Assembly (NCBI GenBank): GCA_001632425.1
Contig: KV425645.1
Coordinates: 43,295 to 107,294, forward strand
Reading direction: 5' to 3'
Length of the DNA: 64,000 bases
From: Neolentinus lepideus HHB14362 ss-1
Taxonomy: Eukaryota > Basidiomycota > Agaricomycetes > Gloeophyllales > Gloeophyllaceae
Shown: one piece after another, positions 1-13,505 of the stretch
How positions within the stretch are numbered: position 1 is the stretch's first letter
Layout of the letters: the number at the start of each line of letters is the position of its first letter
Program-made: the position numbers and the translations under genes
The notes under the pieces: model-generated
Told to the model about the DNA's origin: nothing
What the model saw: only the letters and a program-made list of their open reading frames with translations
Databases searched by the model: none

Positions 1-1644
1 CTTAATCGTCTCGGCAGCGGTCACTGAGCGATGGCCGGCACCAGACGTAAGTCGGACGACTACTGCAACTCTGCAAGTGCACTGACTGACCTACGGTGCT
101 TTCAATAGCCTCTTGAGGTGGTCAAACTGGTCGCCCCCGACGGATCAGCGAGGGCCAATTTCATCGCCCGAGGAGCTACTCTCACGAATTTCTGGGTGAA
201 GGACAATGTAAGCACTACTCGCCAGCATCGGGATACAGTTTATGAGTTTTGGCGAATTTCTTCTGCACAGAGCGGGAGGTTTCGTGATATAATTCTGGGG
301 TTTGATAACCATGCAAGTCCGCGGTAACATTCCCGCCGACCTTGTTCTCTGATTTCTGTTTACTATACACAGACGAATTACCTCACGGACAACCTGGGCC
401 ATCCTTACTTCGGGCCCGTAGTCGGCAGGTCCGTCAAATGCTCTGAATTATTACGCGGAAAACTCACGACTGCCTCCTACAAAGGTATGCCAATCGTATC
501 AAGAACGGCACGTTCTCTATCCCCATTTCAGCTCATACGCCGCCATCTGGACCTAACGTATATCATACGCCTGAAAATGAGAATAACGGTAAACAGCTTG
601 TTCGACAGGCCCTTCTTTCCTCGATAATTCAATGCTGGATTGTTAGGCACTGATACCCTACACGGCGGTACCGACGGTTTCGACCGTCGTACATGGACAA
701 TCGCCAAGAAGTCGCAAAGTTCTGTCACCTTCACCCTTCTGGATCCAGCCGGCATGCAAGGCTTTCCCGGAGATGTCTACACGGAGGTACTGAAATCCTC
801 TACTCCATGATAAATCCATGTAGGCTTACTTTCCGTAAGGTCGTGTACACCCTCGAACCGAACTCAACATGGACGATCACAATGCACGCTACAGCAGACA
901 AGAGGACCCCGATCATGCTCAGCGGACATCATTACTGGAATTTGGAAGCATATGAGGAGACCCAGGACCTCTCGGGCCATTACGCACAGTTCAATGCCTC
1001 CCGAATCATAGGCGCGAATGACCAGCTTATCCCCAACGGGACTCTGCTGGACGTCGCGGAGACGCCCGCGGATTTCCAGACGGCGAAGTCGCTTGGAGAG
1101 GCTATCAATGCCACGGTGGCGGGCCAGTATTGTGGTGCTGGTATGTGGATAGCCTGATGCTTGTGCTGAGAACTATTAATACTGACTGAGTCTGTTAGGC
1201 TGTGTTGGATTTGACAACTGCTGGGTGTATGACAACAATACGAGCAAGAGCCCCATCTTCTCCCTCTGGAGCGTGAACTCTGGAATCAGGTACGTAGCGC
1301 AATGGTTAGATTGAATCTGCCTCTGATAATGGAGTTACGCAGGATGGATGTGATCACCGACCAGCCTGCCCTTCAGGTAAGCGATCCATTCGTCGTATCA
1401 CTCGAACTGACATGTTGTGCCATAGGTGTACACTTGCGATGGCATCTACAACGCCAGCCTTCCCATACCGCGGAAGGCGGATCAGGGAGGCCCAAGCTCC
1501 TTCTATGAGGATCACTCGTGCTTGGTGGTCGAGCAGGAGTCTTGGATCGATGCTATCAACAACCCCAGCTTCGGTATCGACCAAGTTTATGGCCCAGGAC
1601 GTGACTATCATTGGGAGTCGTCGTATATCTTTTCCACTGTATGA
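1..1644 (+). CDS. Aldose 1-epimerase (galactose mutarotase), 5' end outside window
   Basis: Interconverts the alpha and beta anomers of aldoses. The frame is open from base 2 (…LIVSAAVTERW), which looks like the end of a signal peptide, so the start codon lies upstream and the enzyme is probably secreted. Family motifs appear in order: GATLTNFWVKD, LGHPYFGPVVGRYANRIKNG, LHGGTDGFDRRTW (substrate-contacting His), SGHHYWNLE (catalytic His) and SSFYEDHSCLVVEQESW (catalytic Glu), ending IFSTV. I place introns at about 47-108, 209-271, 313-372, 429-484, 589-646, 787-839, 1141-1198, 1290-1342 and 1377-1425. The 313-372 intron only works as GC-AG. Function is confident; whether it is secreted is inferred. 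Confidence 0.93.
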
Positions 1645-1975
1645 TACCGAGTATAGCTTTAATGTTGCGGCACCTCAATTGCGTAACTAGTAATGTCAAT
1701 ATTAATGTGGCCAAGCCTTCTGTAGAAGGCTTCTGAATAACTCTCATCGAGACTTTCCTTCCAAGGAACTTCAAGAATATGCATCTGCCACAACCGTCAA
1801 ATCGAGCTGGGAAAACGTGGCGACCGCGTCAACGTCAGGATTCTCACAAGCGCTAGACGCCCAACCACTACATAGTGCATCTCATTTGCCGAACCCCCCG
1901 CCGTATATAGCATACCCAGTTAATGCCTGGAGCCCGACCGTGTCTCTCTTTACCTTGAATATCAAACTCGCAATA
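1645..1975. other. Intergenic spacer, aldose epimerase to EFR3
   Basis: About 330 bases between two genes on the same strand. An open stretch in frame with EFR3 begins at 1817, but it lacks the conserved EFR3 beginning and is better read as 5' leader. No other element is visible. Confidence 0.5.
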
Positions 1976-4900
1976 ATGCCAAACCCATTTACCCCTAATC
2001 ACGTGCACCTCATCCAAGCCTGCTATCCTCAGTCCTCTGCTACGCTCTTGAACGCTGGTCCGGAATACCGTCCCAATTCGCAGGAACTATCCCGTCTCAC
2101 GTACTATGCTGCTAACAAGCCAGGGAAGATTACTAAAGTTGGCAGCGAGCTGGAGAAGAGAGTGCGCACGGACTGTAAAAAGGCCCAGGCAAACAATACT
2201 CGTTCGAGAGCGTAAGTGGTACTTGCATAATATTTCCAGAGTTTATCTAAGACCGAGGATTAATTTAGATCTCTTCTAATTACATTGTCTATCCTAAAAG
2301 CCCTGGCTACTGAATGCCGTCGGGATATTATCCTCCTGTCATCATCCATCCTCGCTTCTGTCCAAGTAACCGTCACATCTCTCCCTTCTGACCTCGAAGT
2401 ACTTGCCAGAGCTGCGACAGTGGTTAGTAAGATTATATACGCTGCATTCAACGCTGACACAAGTTCCTTCAGTTCACAGCATGGACTACCTATACCGATG
2501 GCCATGTCATAGGTGTCGATAATGGTGTCACGCGAGACTATCTGTCGTCACTTCAACAGTTCGCGAACTTCAGTCGCATGAATGGTAAGGTCAAAGATCA
2601 AGAGGTCAGGAATCGGCAAGTCATTCTTGTTGTGCGAAGTTGTAACGTTGTTAATAGAGCGCTGAAGAATGCGCCTCGTGGGGTTGTCGGCCTTGACAGG
2701 CGCAGTAGCATCCGAAGCCTTGTACAGTGCGTCTCAACATTTCCGTCCGCAAGTATCAATTATTGTTCCGGCTCTTTTGGTGCCTATCTACGAAGCACGT
2801 GTGCAGACGCTGGACAAAGTGTGAGTTGACTATTCACCCCAGACACCGCTCTGGTATAACATGAGGTCCTCTCTTAGATCTAGTGTGATGAAGGAGAAAC
2901 CTGCTTCGCCCTATCTGGATGAATTCCGTACCCGTCCGCTTAACGAGAGACGCGCGGCTTCCATCCACGTTCATGTCGATGGTGAAAACGGACCTTCAGC
3001 CGAAGATGTCACTGACGCTTGCTTGCGGGTGTTGTCATCCGTCTTCGCGCATTCGAATGGCGCTCAAGTTGGTTTCATTATGCAAGCCATCTTCGATAGT
3101 CTCGAGGATACGAAAGGATGGGAGAAGCCAGACCATTGTTGTTGGTTGGCACGCAAAGCTACTGACTGGACCCAATATCAGTATCGTTATGCTGTTCCAA
3201 CTCGTCTCGTCGAACGTCTTCAAGAAGCGCAGGACATTCCGATGACGACTTCGCTTCATACGACTCTAGCAGCGATGATTACGGCCGTTTTCACTTCTCC
3301 TACTCCCCTGGTGAATCTATCAACGTCGGACATAATTTCTAACCTCATAACATTGATTCTTCGACGAGTGGCCATGGATCCTGAAGATTCTATGCTGCCG
3401 GCGCTCGTGGAATGTATCTCATCGCTTGGCATGCACGTTTACTATGCGGATCAGATACAAGATCTTGCAGCAGAACTTATCAGCCGTCTTGCTGTTGTGG
3501 AAGTCAGCGGCGTTTCTGGTGGAGAGAAGGCCGACAAGGAGAAGTGTAGGGCGAAGGCTCTGCGATGTCTTTTATCAGGGCTGCTCGGCTTATTACAGGC
3601 CGCCGACAGCCATGACAAGGCCAACTCGTCAGGAAATGATCTCGCCGGCGATCATTCCAAGGCCGGTGGTATGCCTGGATCCCCACAACCGAGGTCGCCA
3701 GTCGAAGGCAGCGATCACACACACGTCAAGCCGTCCAGAAGGACAAAGGTGTCCCCAGAGGTTTGGCAGGATACCCTAACCCTGCTATGTGATGGGGATT
3801 ATGGGGTGCGTCAAGACTATACTTTCGCAGTTATCTACTATCTGGAGAAGGAGATGCCTAAGCGAGGAGATTCGACAGATGCAGATGGTGTCCGACGCGT
3901 TCGGCCGCTTGCAGAAGGGCCGCTCAGGCAGGCCAGCAACGCTTCTGTCGCCCTAGTTGGAGATGGTGCTTCGAGGTTCCTGAACGCTTTGCACTCATAT
4001 CTCTACGTGCTAGCTACGGCTTCTAGTCTTGGCTTCAGTGATGCTTCGAGAACATCCGGGGCTCCGTCTACGAGCGGTGATCTGACCACTGATGACGACG
4101 CTGGAGCCAGTGATGACCTGGCGTCTCAATCCCACCGCCGTTCTGTCGCTTTTCCTGCTCGCGCAAGGAAGGCATCCGTTGCCCAGCACTTGATAGATCG
4201 CACGTCAAGTCATATAACCTCGACTTCTTGTGCCACTGCTTCCGACTATGCACACATCTTAGCGATTCTTTCTGCTGTACATCAGCAGTTGCCTGCGAGA
4301 GCGCTGCTGACAGGTATTCCGATGTTATTGTCCCTGGATGTAGCGTCCAAGGTCAATAGTACGGAGGATCCTGTTCTAGCGCAAAGACAAGCAGCTATAA
4401 AGGAGATTGAAGCGAAAGTCTGGATGGTCGTCGGGAAAGTATGGGATTGTCTAGATATTGGAGAGATGTTAAAACAGGTAAAGCAATCAGCGATAGTTTT
4501 GTATGCTTTGACCCATAACTTTCCACGGCACAGGCGAATGCACCTTTGGACACTTCATTCCTCCCCTCTCTGCCAGATGCTCCAGGTACCTTCTTGTCTC
4601 GCGCAGCCGAGCCCGTCCTCTTTGGCCAAACTAATGTGGCTGTTGAGTCTCTCCTGTCCTTCAGTCTAGATCTGGAAGCGCTGGTAACATGTCTCGTGTC
4701 AAGTGGCAACGTAGGTGAAGCAACGGGCCTGGTTCAGGAGTCTCTTCAACGACGACTCACGATGCAGTGGACCCCGGAATTTGCGATGAAAGAATGTAGG
4801 AATGCATGTTCGCCATAACCTTATCTGTTATTGACCACTGTTGTAGCCATTGAAAAGCCTTCAAATGGACTGCGAAGTGAAAGTATCTTGAAGATTGCAC

Positions 4901-5335
4901 CAACTTTGATGCACGCCGAAAATATGTCGCTCGCAAGCTTAAGTCGTTTCAATCGGGGTGTCGGCGTTACCGACCTCAGAGAAGCTCTCGAAGGCCGCAA
5001 TAGCATGTCTAACCCAGCTTTGGTCAACAAAGCACCGTCCATTTCCACATTCGACCACAGCAGCATGTTCACTCAACCGAATGATCGATTAACACTACGG
5101 CCTACACGCTCCAGACCAGCTACGCGGCCGCAAGTAGCAGGATCAAGTGAGGTTCGAGATATGCTCAATAGGCTTGGCATAGGGAGACAAAACGGCAATA
5201 GTAGTCTTCTCAAAGCTTCCCTTGCACCTTTGCAGAAGACGGACAACCGGTAAGCTCGTGAGACAACATTGGTACTGATATTCTGACGCCGTCACCTCCA
5301 GCTTGAGCACACTCATCCCTCCATACAAGACGTAG
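1976..5335 (+). CDS. EFR3: EFR3 family plasma-membrane scaffold protein
   Basis: EFR3 anchors the Stt4/PI4KIIIalpha complex at the plasma membrane, supporting PI4P synthesis. The start chosen gives MPNPFTPNHVHLIQACYP, the conserved EFR3 beginning with an N-terminal Cys that could be acylated; it continues NSQELSRLTYYAANKPGKI and LEKRVRTDCKKA. The body is helical ARM/HEAT-like, for example VSIIVPALLVPIYEARVQTLDK, EKPASPYLDEF and DACLRVLSSVF, with a low-complexity Ser/Gly stretch near 3620-3760. Introns include about 2211-2268, 2818-2878 and 4478-4534. The junction near 2580-2660 is not clean in any frame I tried. The C-terminus reads LSTLIPPYKT and stops at 5335, 77 bases from the end of VPS52 on the other strand. 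Partner interactions are known for the family, not seen here. Confidence 0.85.
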
Positions 5336-5412
5336 GTTTCAATCGTTAGGTTCTCCGCATTATAGTATACCCCGATCACGAGTCCGGATGAAAGCACAAG
5401 AGGACAACAGCG

Positions 5413-7738
5413 TTACGGTCTCGCTCGACTTACACCTGATATTCTTTTCCGTGCATCTTCCTCGCGTTTGCGCCAGTACTCCATCTCCGTTTGTACTTTC
5501 GGGTGCACTGTGGGAGTCGACACTCGCTAAAGAGAGTGATGCATAAATAAATGGAAAGGAACGTGAATTGAACAGCTTACGTTTAGGCCTTGCAGGACGA
5601 GTTCGTACAGTCTGGATTGCGATGTTGCTTGTCTTTTTGCATCTCCGGCTTTTTCAGAATGCGACACGACCAACTTATCGACTTCATGCCTCAGGCGGGA
5701 CAAGCTGAGAATCTTCAGTGAATGCTAGCTGGCGGGAAGAAGCTGCCTACTTTGAGAAGATCATAGTCTCTTCCGGTTGTTGGGTCAGCAATATGAAACT
5801 GTTGAAGATTGTGATATAGCGCTGGCAGATCTGCCACGACATTATTCGACCGTCACAATGATCACCTGAGATTAGATGCTTACCATCGCAACCTGCGCAT
5901 CAGTAGTAAGTGCGCCTCTGCTGAAGAACCCAGCTGTGGCGCCCTCAGCAAGTTTCTTCAGTGCATCGACGTGTTCCGCCATAGCCTTCTGGAAGAGAGG
6001 CCACATCTCTAGTCGGATCCGGAAGATGAATGATTCGAGAGGGGGGCAGTCCCGCTTCTGTACTTCAGCTATGACTTCTTCGGTCAGCCGGATCATTGTC
6101 AGGAGGGGAATGACTGCAGGGACGGGATCAAGCAGGGTCCTGACGAATGTCTTTGATGTGTTAGCAAGGGAGCTAAAAATATCGCATTTCATAGTTACGA
6201 AACTCACCTGACAATACTCGAGCGAAGGATCAAAGATTTGTCTCCAGACAGCATCCATGGAAGCCCGCTCTTCTTTAGCGACTTGAGCGGACGCTGTGAT
6301 ACTGCCCGCCGTTTGTCTAGGCGTGATCCCGCCTCTGTCGGAACCAACAAGTGAAAGACGGTCATCAAATGTACCATCAGTGGGTGATAGGAGAGACGTT
6401 GGCGACATGACGACGTCAGAAGGAGAAGACGGTTGTTCAGCAGAAAAGAAGGATGTTACAAAGGTGTACTCTGCAGTTGCGTTGTCCATAAGAACTAAAA
6501 GTGCCGACCGTAGAAGTGCTTCCATTGGTTCTTTCTATATCCACAGTTAGCAAGAAACAAGACATTGATAAGATATCTTACGTGTTCCTTGTCATCAGCC
6601 ATATAGGCAAGCGTGACACCTGGACCATCTATACGAGCGAATGCCAGACGACCTGATAGTGAGTCGGGCGTATCGAGATCCCCTCCCATTGTGATGGGCT
6701 CCGACTTTTCTATAGTTCTCCCCTAAAGAAGTACGGTTCAACAATATTTCATGACATGTCTAGAGACGTTACCAAACCTTGATCCATCCCAAACTGCGAA
6801 TATACCGCCGAAAGCCAGTCTCATAATATGTACGAGCCGAGCTTATATATGTCTTTTGTGTTTCTTGTGCGACCTCTGGGGCCTGTCGTTGCAAAAAAGT
6901 AAAAAGAGACTTGTATTTCAAGAATACCGACGTCTGGATGACCTGCATATTGGTACTCATGTTGTGCCGCATAGGCCGTATGAGGGCCAGGAAAAAGCCT
7001 CTACATTTCGTCGCAGCCTTTCGGAACGCTATTAGTACACGCCCATGAACAAATTTGGAAGATGCTCACGATGATCCGGAGCCCTTCAGCCACTTCTGCG
7101 AGGTCCCGAGCTGCTTTCACTCGCATACGAGCCTTGTATGTGCCTATGAGTCGCTCCAGTTGCTCGACAGCAAGTATCCAGGGCTCCCCAATATCTGAGT
7201 CCAGGATGAGTGTAGCAAGTGGGGGAGGTATAATCAAATCATCGATGAGGCTGGAAAGAGGCTTCTCTATTTTCTGGACAGACACGTTAGTACGAGCATG
7301 AGCTGAGTCATCGAGACCAGGATACCTTTCGACTTTTGAGTCGCCTTTCGATATCCTGGCTGCGATCCTGAAGGTCTGAAATTTGACCAGAAACTGCAGA
7401 CAAGTCCTTCTGGAACGTTGATAGAAAGGACTCAATCGAGTCTAAGAGTGTCACGCTTGTCTGCAGCGCTTCAGAGTTAAGCTTCACTACTATGAACTGC
7501 CAGAACTCACTTCAACCTGATCGTGCAATTCGACGTATTCCTTGGCCTTTTGTCTGACTACCCATTGTCAGTCACCAGCTACCTGCCATCTAGCTCGCTC
7601 ACATGACAAAGGTCCTCGATCATCCCTGTCGAAGTGCTGGAAGACGGCCAACTGATCTTGAAGCCTTCACTTATAAGCCGTACACTGCATAACCAGAGGT
7701 AAAACCATACCGCTCTCCTCATGTGTTGAGGCAGACAT
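5413..7738 (-). CDS. VPS52: GARP/EARP tethering complex subunit Vps52
   Basis: Subunit of the GARP complex, which tethers endosome-derived vesicles at the trans-Golgi. Reading 7738 to 5413, the protein begins MSASTHEESGFKISWPSSS. It has the Sac2/Vps52 segment EYVELHDQVE, then SILDSIESFLSTFQKDLSAVSGQISDLQDRS (a coiled coil), IEKPLSSLIDDLIIPPPL, and farther on MQVIQTSVFLKYKSLFTFL, TYYETGFRRYIRSL, FDPSLEYCQTFVRTLLDP and FIFRIRLEMWPLFQKAM. It ends KVQTEMEYWRKREEDARKRISG plus a short tail. It is split by many short introns. A Ser-rich insert lies around 6290-6450. The start follows from the first Met; one junction near 7560-7610 needs a weak donor to keep frame. Confidence 0.87.
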
Positions 7739-7924
7739 TGCTATAATTCTGAACTTCAAGTGAACGACCGTGACAATATTAATGAACAAGGGGCCGGCGG
7801 CAAAGCTGTGCCGTAGACCAACAAAACAAAACAGCAGATAATAATTTACATGCCGATGGAAAACATTAGAACATTTGTGCTACAATGAACTGCAAGAGCG
7901 AGGACGACTAGAGAAAGATTGGTT

Positions 7925-9999
7925 CTATGATACAGGAGCCAGAGCATACTGCAAGGAATAACTAGTGTCTTGATAAGGTATGGGAACATATTGAGTCTGT
8001 TGTAGTCCGTAGTCCTGAGGTCCGTATTCATCGTCACTCTCGTCACCGAGAGCATAAAAGTGCTCCCAGTCGAAGTCTGGGTGATCGACGATGATATCCT
8101 GTATAATTTGAGAAAACTGAGGCTGGGACAGTTCCATGGTACGCAGCCATCTCCTGCTGATCATCCAACGAGCCACGCCCTTCGGAGGCATCCCGTCCCG
8201 AGGAGGGCCGATGCATCGCTCTTTGCGGCCGATGCCACGTTTGGGCTTCAAGCTCTTGTCCGCTTGGTCATCCTCGTCAAGTAAGCCGAAGAGCCTCTGT
8301 AGTCGCGAGCTACGCCACAACAGACCACGTATACGGAGAACCTGCCCCTTGTCTTGCATGCGAGGAGCTCCGAAGCGAATTTCCTCGTCCATGGAATCCT
8401 CAGATGACATGCACTCCACTTGAAAGGCGCCATCGAATGTTTCATGAGCGAATCCATTAATTCGCTTCCGCGCGTCAACACGATTAGTCAGTTTCTGGAC
8501 AACACTCAGTACTAGTCACGAGCTAAGGAGTGATGACATACAAGTTTTTTTCGACTATGTCTCCTGACTTTGACAGCTTTGTTGCTTTCCTTGGACTTGT
8601 GCTTCTGCGCGATCGTGACATCTTTCTGCGCCTTGAATTTATGCCGAAACGTGGTAAAGGCTTGCTCAAACACCGCCTCCAGGGTCTTGTCGTTGAAGTC
8701 GGACTCTGGTACGTATTTATACGTTGTTTTCCGATTCGCCTTGAGTTCCTCCAGCACGCGTTTTCGCATATTGGCATTATGCTCCGATTGCCTGACAGTC
8801 TTCAGCCACACGAAGCGGACAGCTTCATCCGGACCAAGTGGGGCGCCTTCGATATGGTTGTCAGGAAGACGTTGATCGTTCTCCAGACGCATCGATCGAA
8901 GGATTTGAAGTCGCATGGCATGCTATAAAGCTGTCTCAGAGCGTGTAAATTGAATCTAGGTAATTGGACTGACTTGAATGGTCAGAATCCGTGTATCGTG
9001 ATGATTCAGGCGCTTCAGGGGACGTTCAGAACGTTCATCGCCGCTGTCACCATAACTTCCTTCGTCGTCTCCATCAGTTGGCTGATTAAGACTCATTCTC
9101 CTCCTGCGCCTTGGGACGATGGACGATATTTCCGCTTCTGTTGATAGCTCTCCTCTCAACGGAGGCTCAGCCCGCTGAAACTGAGGGGAGGAGAATACAG
9201 ACGGTGAGGATTCTGTGATAGTATCGCGAGCATCTTGATGGAAATCCGGATTATAGTCATCCCCGAGAGGCCGAGTAGATGAACCTTCAACAAACAAGGG
9301 CAGAGGACGTGAAGGAGGTTGAGATATGGGAGACAATGGATGTGTGGCAGGAACTGCACTAGAAGAGTGATTTACGAGAGCATGAGCTTGCGCTGGAGTG
9401 GCTTGTGAATACGATGACTGTGATATGGGAGAGACCGGTTGTATATAAGGCGGGGCGGGAGTGGGAACAGCTTGAATCTGCGGCAGTATCGGGGCGCCCG
9501 AATTGCTGCTTCTGAGCAACGCCGGCAGGACAACAACATATGCCTTCAAGGAAGCCAGTTCCTGACGCATCTCCGCGAGTTGTCTCTCGAGCTCAGCCTC
9601 CCGCTGGGTCTGCTTCGCTTCTTGTTCTTGCTCCCATGCTATTCTGCGTTTGCGCTCTTGTTCGTTCGCCTCTTTGCTAGCGGCAATTACGCGAAATAAT
9701 TCTTGCACAGCATTGACATTTATGCCATCCGAACGTGGCAGTGGACGAGGCCTTGCGTATACAATGACTAGATCAATAATATGCGTGAAACAACTTCACA
9801 AGAAGACTCACTGAGGAGGTGGACGCGGTGATGGAGGTTCGGCAATGGCAAGTTCCAATTCACTTCGATGTGGAACATATGGTCTTGGCTGTTGAACCAC
9901 TGGTTGTGGCGGGTTTAGAAATTGATTGTACTCATTATTATTTCGCGTTCTGTGCTGCGCTGCGTAAGGATTGAGAGCATCTGAGAGCTCGCTGGTCAT
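7925..9999 (-). CDS. Basidiomycete orphan protein with central coiled coil
   Basis: Unrecognised. Reading from 9999, it begins MTSELSDALNPYAAQHRTRNNNEY and is followed by a Pro-rich linker. A strong charged coiled coil is encoded around 9550-9690 (EANEQERKRRIAWEQEQEAK, then QREAELERQLAEMRQEL). After a long Ser/Pro-rich disordered stretch and a basic patch (VPRRRRRMSLN), it has a folded-looking region HAMRLQILRSMRLENDQRLPD through VRFVWLKTVRQSEHNANMRKR and basic KVRRHSRKKL. The C-terminal part holds GLLWRSSRLQRLFGLLDEDD and a short acidic tail. Basic clusters suggest a nuclear protein, but that is inference. At least three introns (about 9738-9810, 8928-8985, 8482-8549) keep the frame open. 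The start is 196 bases from RPN11, so the two probably share a divergent promoter. Confidence 0.7.
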
Positions 10000-10195
10000 C
10001 GACTGTAGAGCGACACCAGCAACGACGGGAAGGTAACATGCAACATCGGGGACCGAAAAGGAGATCTGCTCTCAGACTGTCCATTTGCACAGGCGGCCAA
10101 ATAATGCGTAAACAAAACAACGCGAGCGATCGAAGACGCGTCACCCTAAGCGCCTCTGCGAAGTACCGACCTTTACGCCTCTACATCTTTTCACC

Positions 10196-11402
<1,207 letters not shown>

Positions 11403-11899
11403 ACGTTCTGGTCTACGCGAAGATTCTTTCAGTCTATTACTGTATCTATAATTCATTTCGGGTCCATTCCAGCAGGCGCGATCATTGCCGGCGGCAGCTC
11501 TCTTGCTTCCGCTTCGTCCAGAGGCGTCAGCTGATTCGTTCAACATTCCATCGGAAGGTGTGCCAATTAAGGGTGTCTGGTGGAGCTGTAGCCTCCAGGA
11601 CCGATGACGAGCTCCACTAACAATGTAGCCAAAGTCGATTTGGTCGATTTGGAAAGAGCAGCTCCTTTAGGATGGCATGCCGACCATGTGCACCGCGGTA
11701 GTGGCATGAGGGGTGGGCACGGCGACGGGCTGTTCGACTAATACACTTCCTCGAAGGCAACAGCAGATGTTGAGTTTCGGAACACAGAACAGCGGTGCTC
11801 CTCGCGAGATTGATTCACGAACTCCATTTAACGATAAATGTACAACCGAGTGACATCTCAAGCTTCTCCACTCCGTATATTGCTGCTTTGGTCGTCCGA

Positions 11900-12588
11900 G
11901 TCGAATTGTCTGCGAAGGTCAACCTCATTAACCCGCGAACGTCCTGCGTCAGAAGCCCTAGGCCCGAGCACGCGTGAGTGTTTCTCTTCTAATAGCTCAG
12001 GCTATATTCATCCAGCGTGCCATCGGGAGTCTTTGTACTTTCGCTCACGCGGATCGGGTCCACCTGCCGGGCCTTGGCTATGAATAAGATCGATTCACTG
12101 TCATGAATGCTCTTTAGCTCAAGCCGTTCCGTGAATTGAATAGGGCTGTGGCAGGCTGAGTAAATGAATTACAGAAGTATACCTGCGGGCATCATTGTTT
12201 GTATGGCGACCTGACTCTCGTTCAGCCGAGTTTCGCAGCGTCGTGATGCAGGGCACCGCAGTTTGATTCGTGGCGTATCTTATGATATCTCTGAACAGGG
12301 CCAGTGCAAAGGAAAAAGTTAAAGTAGGCTCCAGGAAGTTGGCTTGAATGATAGATAGGATGGTAACATCCGTGTGGCTGTTATATGTGGATAAGGTTTT
12401 AAGACAGCGGTTCTGAGGTCTGGAGCCCTAAGGGTTACTCCGTTATCCCAGATGGAAGCTTTGACAGACCTAAGCTTGCGAACTATGGATATCCATTCGG
12501 CATTTGCAACGGTCTTGGCAGGCGGTGAAGGGGACGATGGACTTGACGGTGACTCTCACCCTCTTTGATTTGAAGCGTTATCTGACAT
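11900..12588 (-). pseudogene. Decayed protein-coding gene of unknown family
   Basis: A coding-like stretch I cannot name. From 12588 the minus strand reads MSDNASNQRG, then an in-frame TGA at 12556-12558, and continues in the same frame as ESPSSPSSPSPPAKTVANAE and WISIVRKLRSVKASIWDNG. Separate open blocks follow: LFRDIIRYATNQTAVPCITT (about 12290-12230), a possible intron, then LELKSIHDSESILFIAKARQ and TPDGTLDEYSLSY (ending about 11990). A further open block, SRVNEVDLRRQFDSDD, lies at about 11870-11950. No splice set I tried joins all blocks without a stop. Either it is a relic or it has an unusual exon structure; I favour a relic. The remainder of 11403-12870 shows nothing else I can name. 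Confidence 0.4.
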
Positions 12589-12871
12589 TTGCCCTGGCGC
12601 AAAAGAACACTCTAGACTAGACGCTGAAGATCATATGACCAGGAAGATCCCATGATAGCCAGGCCGCACTTGGGGGATAATTTCGGACTAGCATGAGACT
12701 AGCGCATCGTTCCGTACGTCATGTTCACGATCGCCATTTTCTGGCCCAGAAGGTACAGGGCGGGCCAGCAACGGGCCACCGACGAAGCTGTGACCCCTGA
12801 CACCGCTATTAGTATTATTTGACATTTCAACATGGACCAACATGAGTTCCGCGCCGCAGCTACACACACCT

Positions 12872-13505
12872 TCAGTACACCTTGCTCGACGCCTTGCTCA
12901 GCCATGGGATGACACCCATCATTTTGGCTCGTTTGATGGCCTTTGTAAGCCGCCGTTGCGAGCGCCAGGTGAGGCCGGTAGATGCACGCGACCTGATTTT
13001 CCCCATGTCCGACACGAAATGGCTCAACAGCGTCACGTTCGTGCATTCGTCGAGAGGGTCAATGCCCAACTGATAGAACGCATCGTTGTGTCGAGAGGTC
13101 TTTGCATCTGGGCCCACCCTGTAGGGACGAGGTGGAATCCGCTCCTGCTCAAAAGCCTTTACAGTGAAGCGGTCGGGACTGACAAACTGCGATCGTAGAA
13201 TTAGTTTCGGAAAGAGAAAGTATTACTTGAGACTTGCTTGATTATCCGAGAAGAGGTTAAATGGGCCATTGTCTTTTCCTGCGTATGGAAACGCTTGAAG
13301 GGCGATCAGAGCTGCAGCAACTCTGCGGGCACACGCAGGGCTCACCTGGCTGCGGCTTGGACGCTGCGTCGTTGAATGCCTGCTGGACTTCCTCGATCTG
13401 ACCCTTGTAGGTGGGAGACGGCGTCGAGTAAGCGCGGTGTGGGAGGGTCGCTACAAGCCTCCTGCAAGAACCTTGATGGACAAGCTTGCGAAGGACTGCA
13501 GACAT
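12872..13505 (-). CDS. RSM18: Mitochondrial small-subunit ribosomal protein bS18m
   Basis: Component of the mitochondrial ribosome small subunit. Reading from 13505, the N-terminus MSAVLRKLVHQGSCRRLVATLPHRAYS is basic and Ser/Arg-rich without acidic residues, a typical mitochondrial targeting sequence. The S18 core is unmistakable: DECTNVTLLSHFVSDMGKI, RASTGLTWRSQRRLTKAIKR and AKMMGVIPWLSK, ending KASSKVY. Two introns are needed. The second, 13187-13237, is only in frame if the donor is GC (GCAAGT), joining SDNQ to FVSPDRFTVKAF. It faces RIM15 divergently across about 400 bases. Confidence 0.88.
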
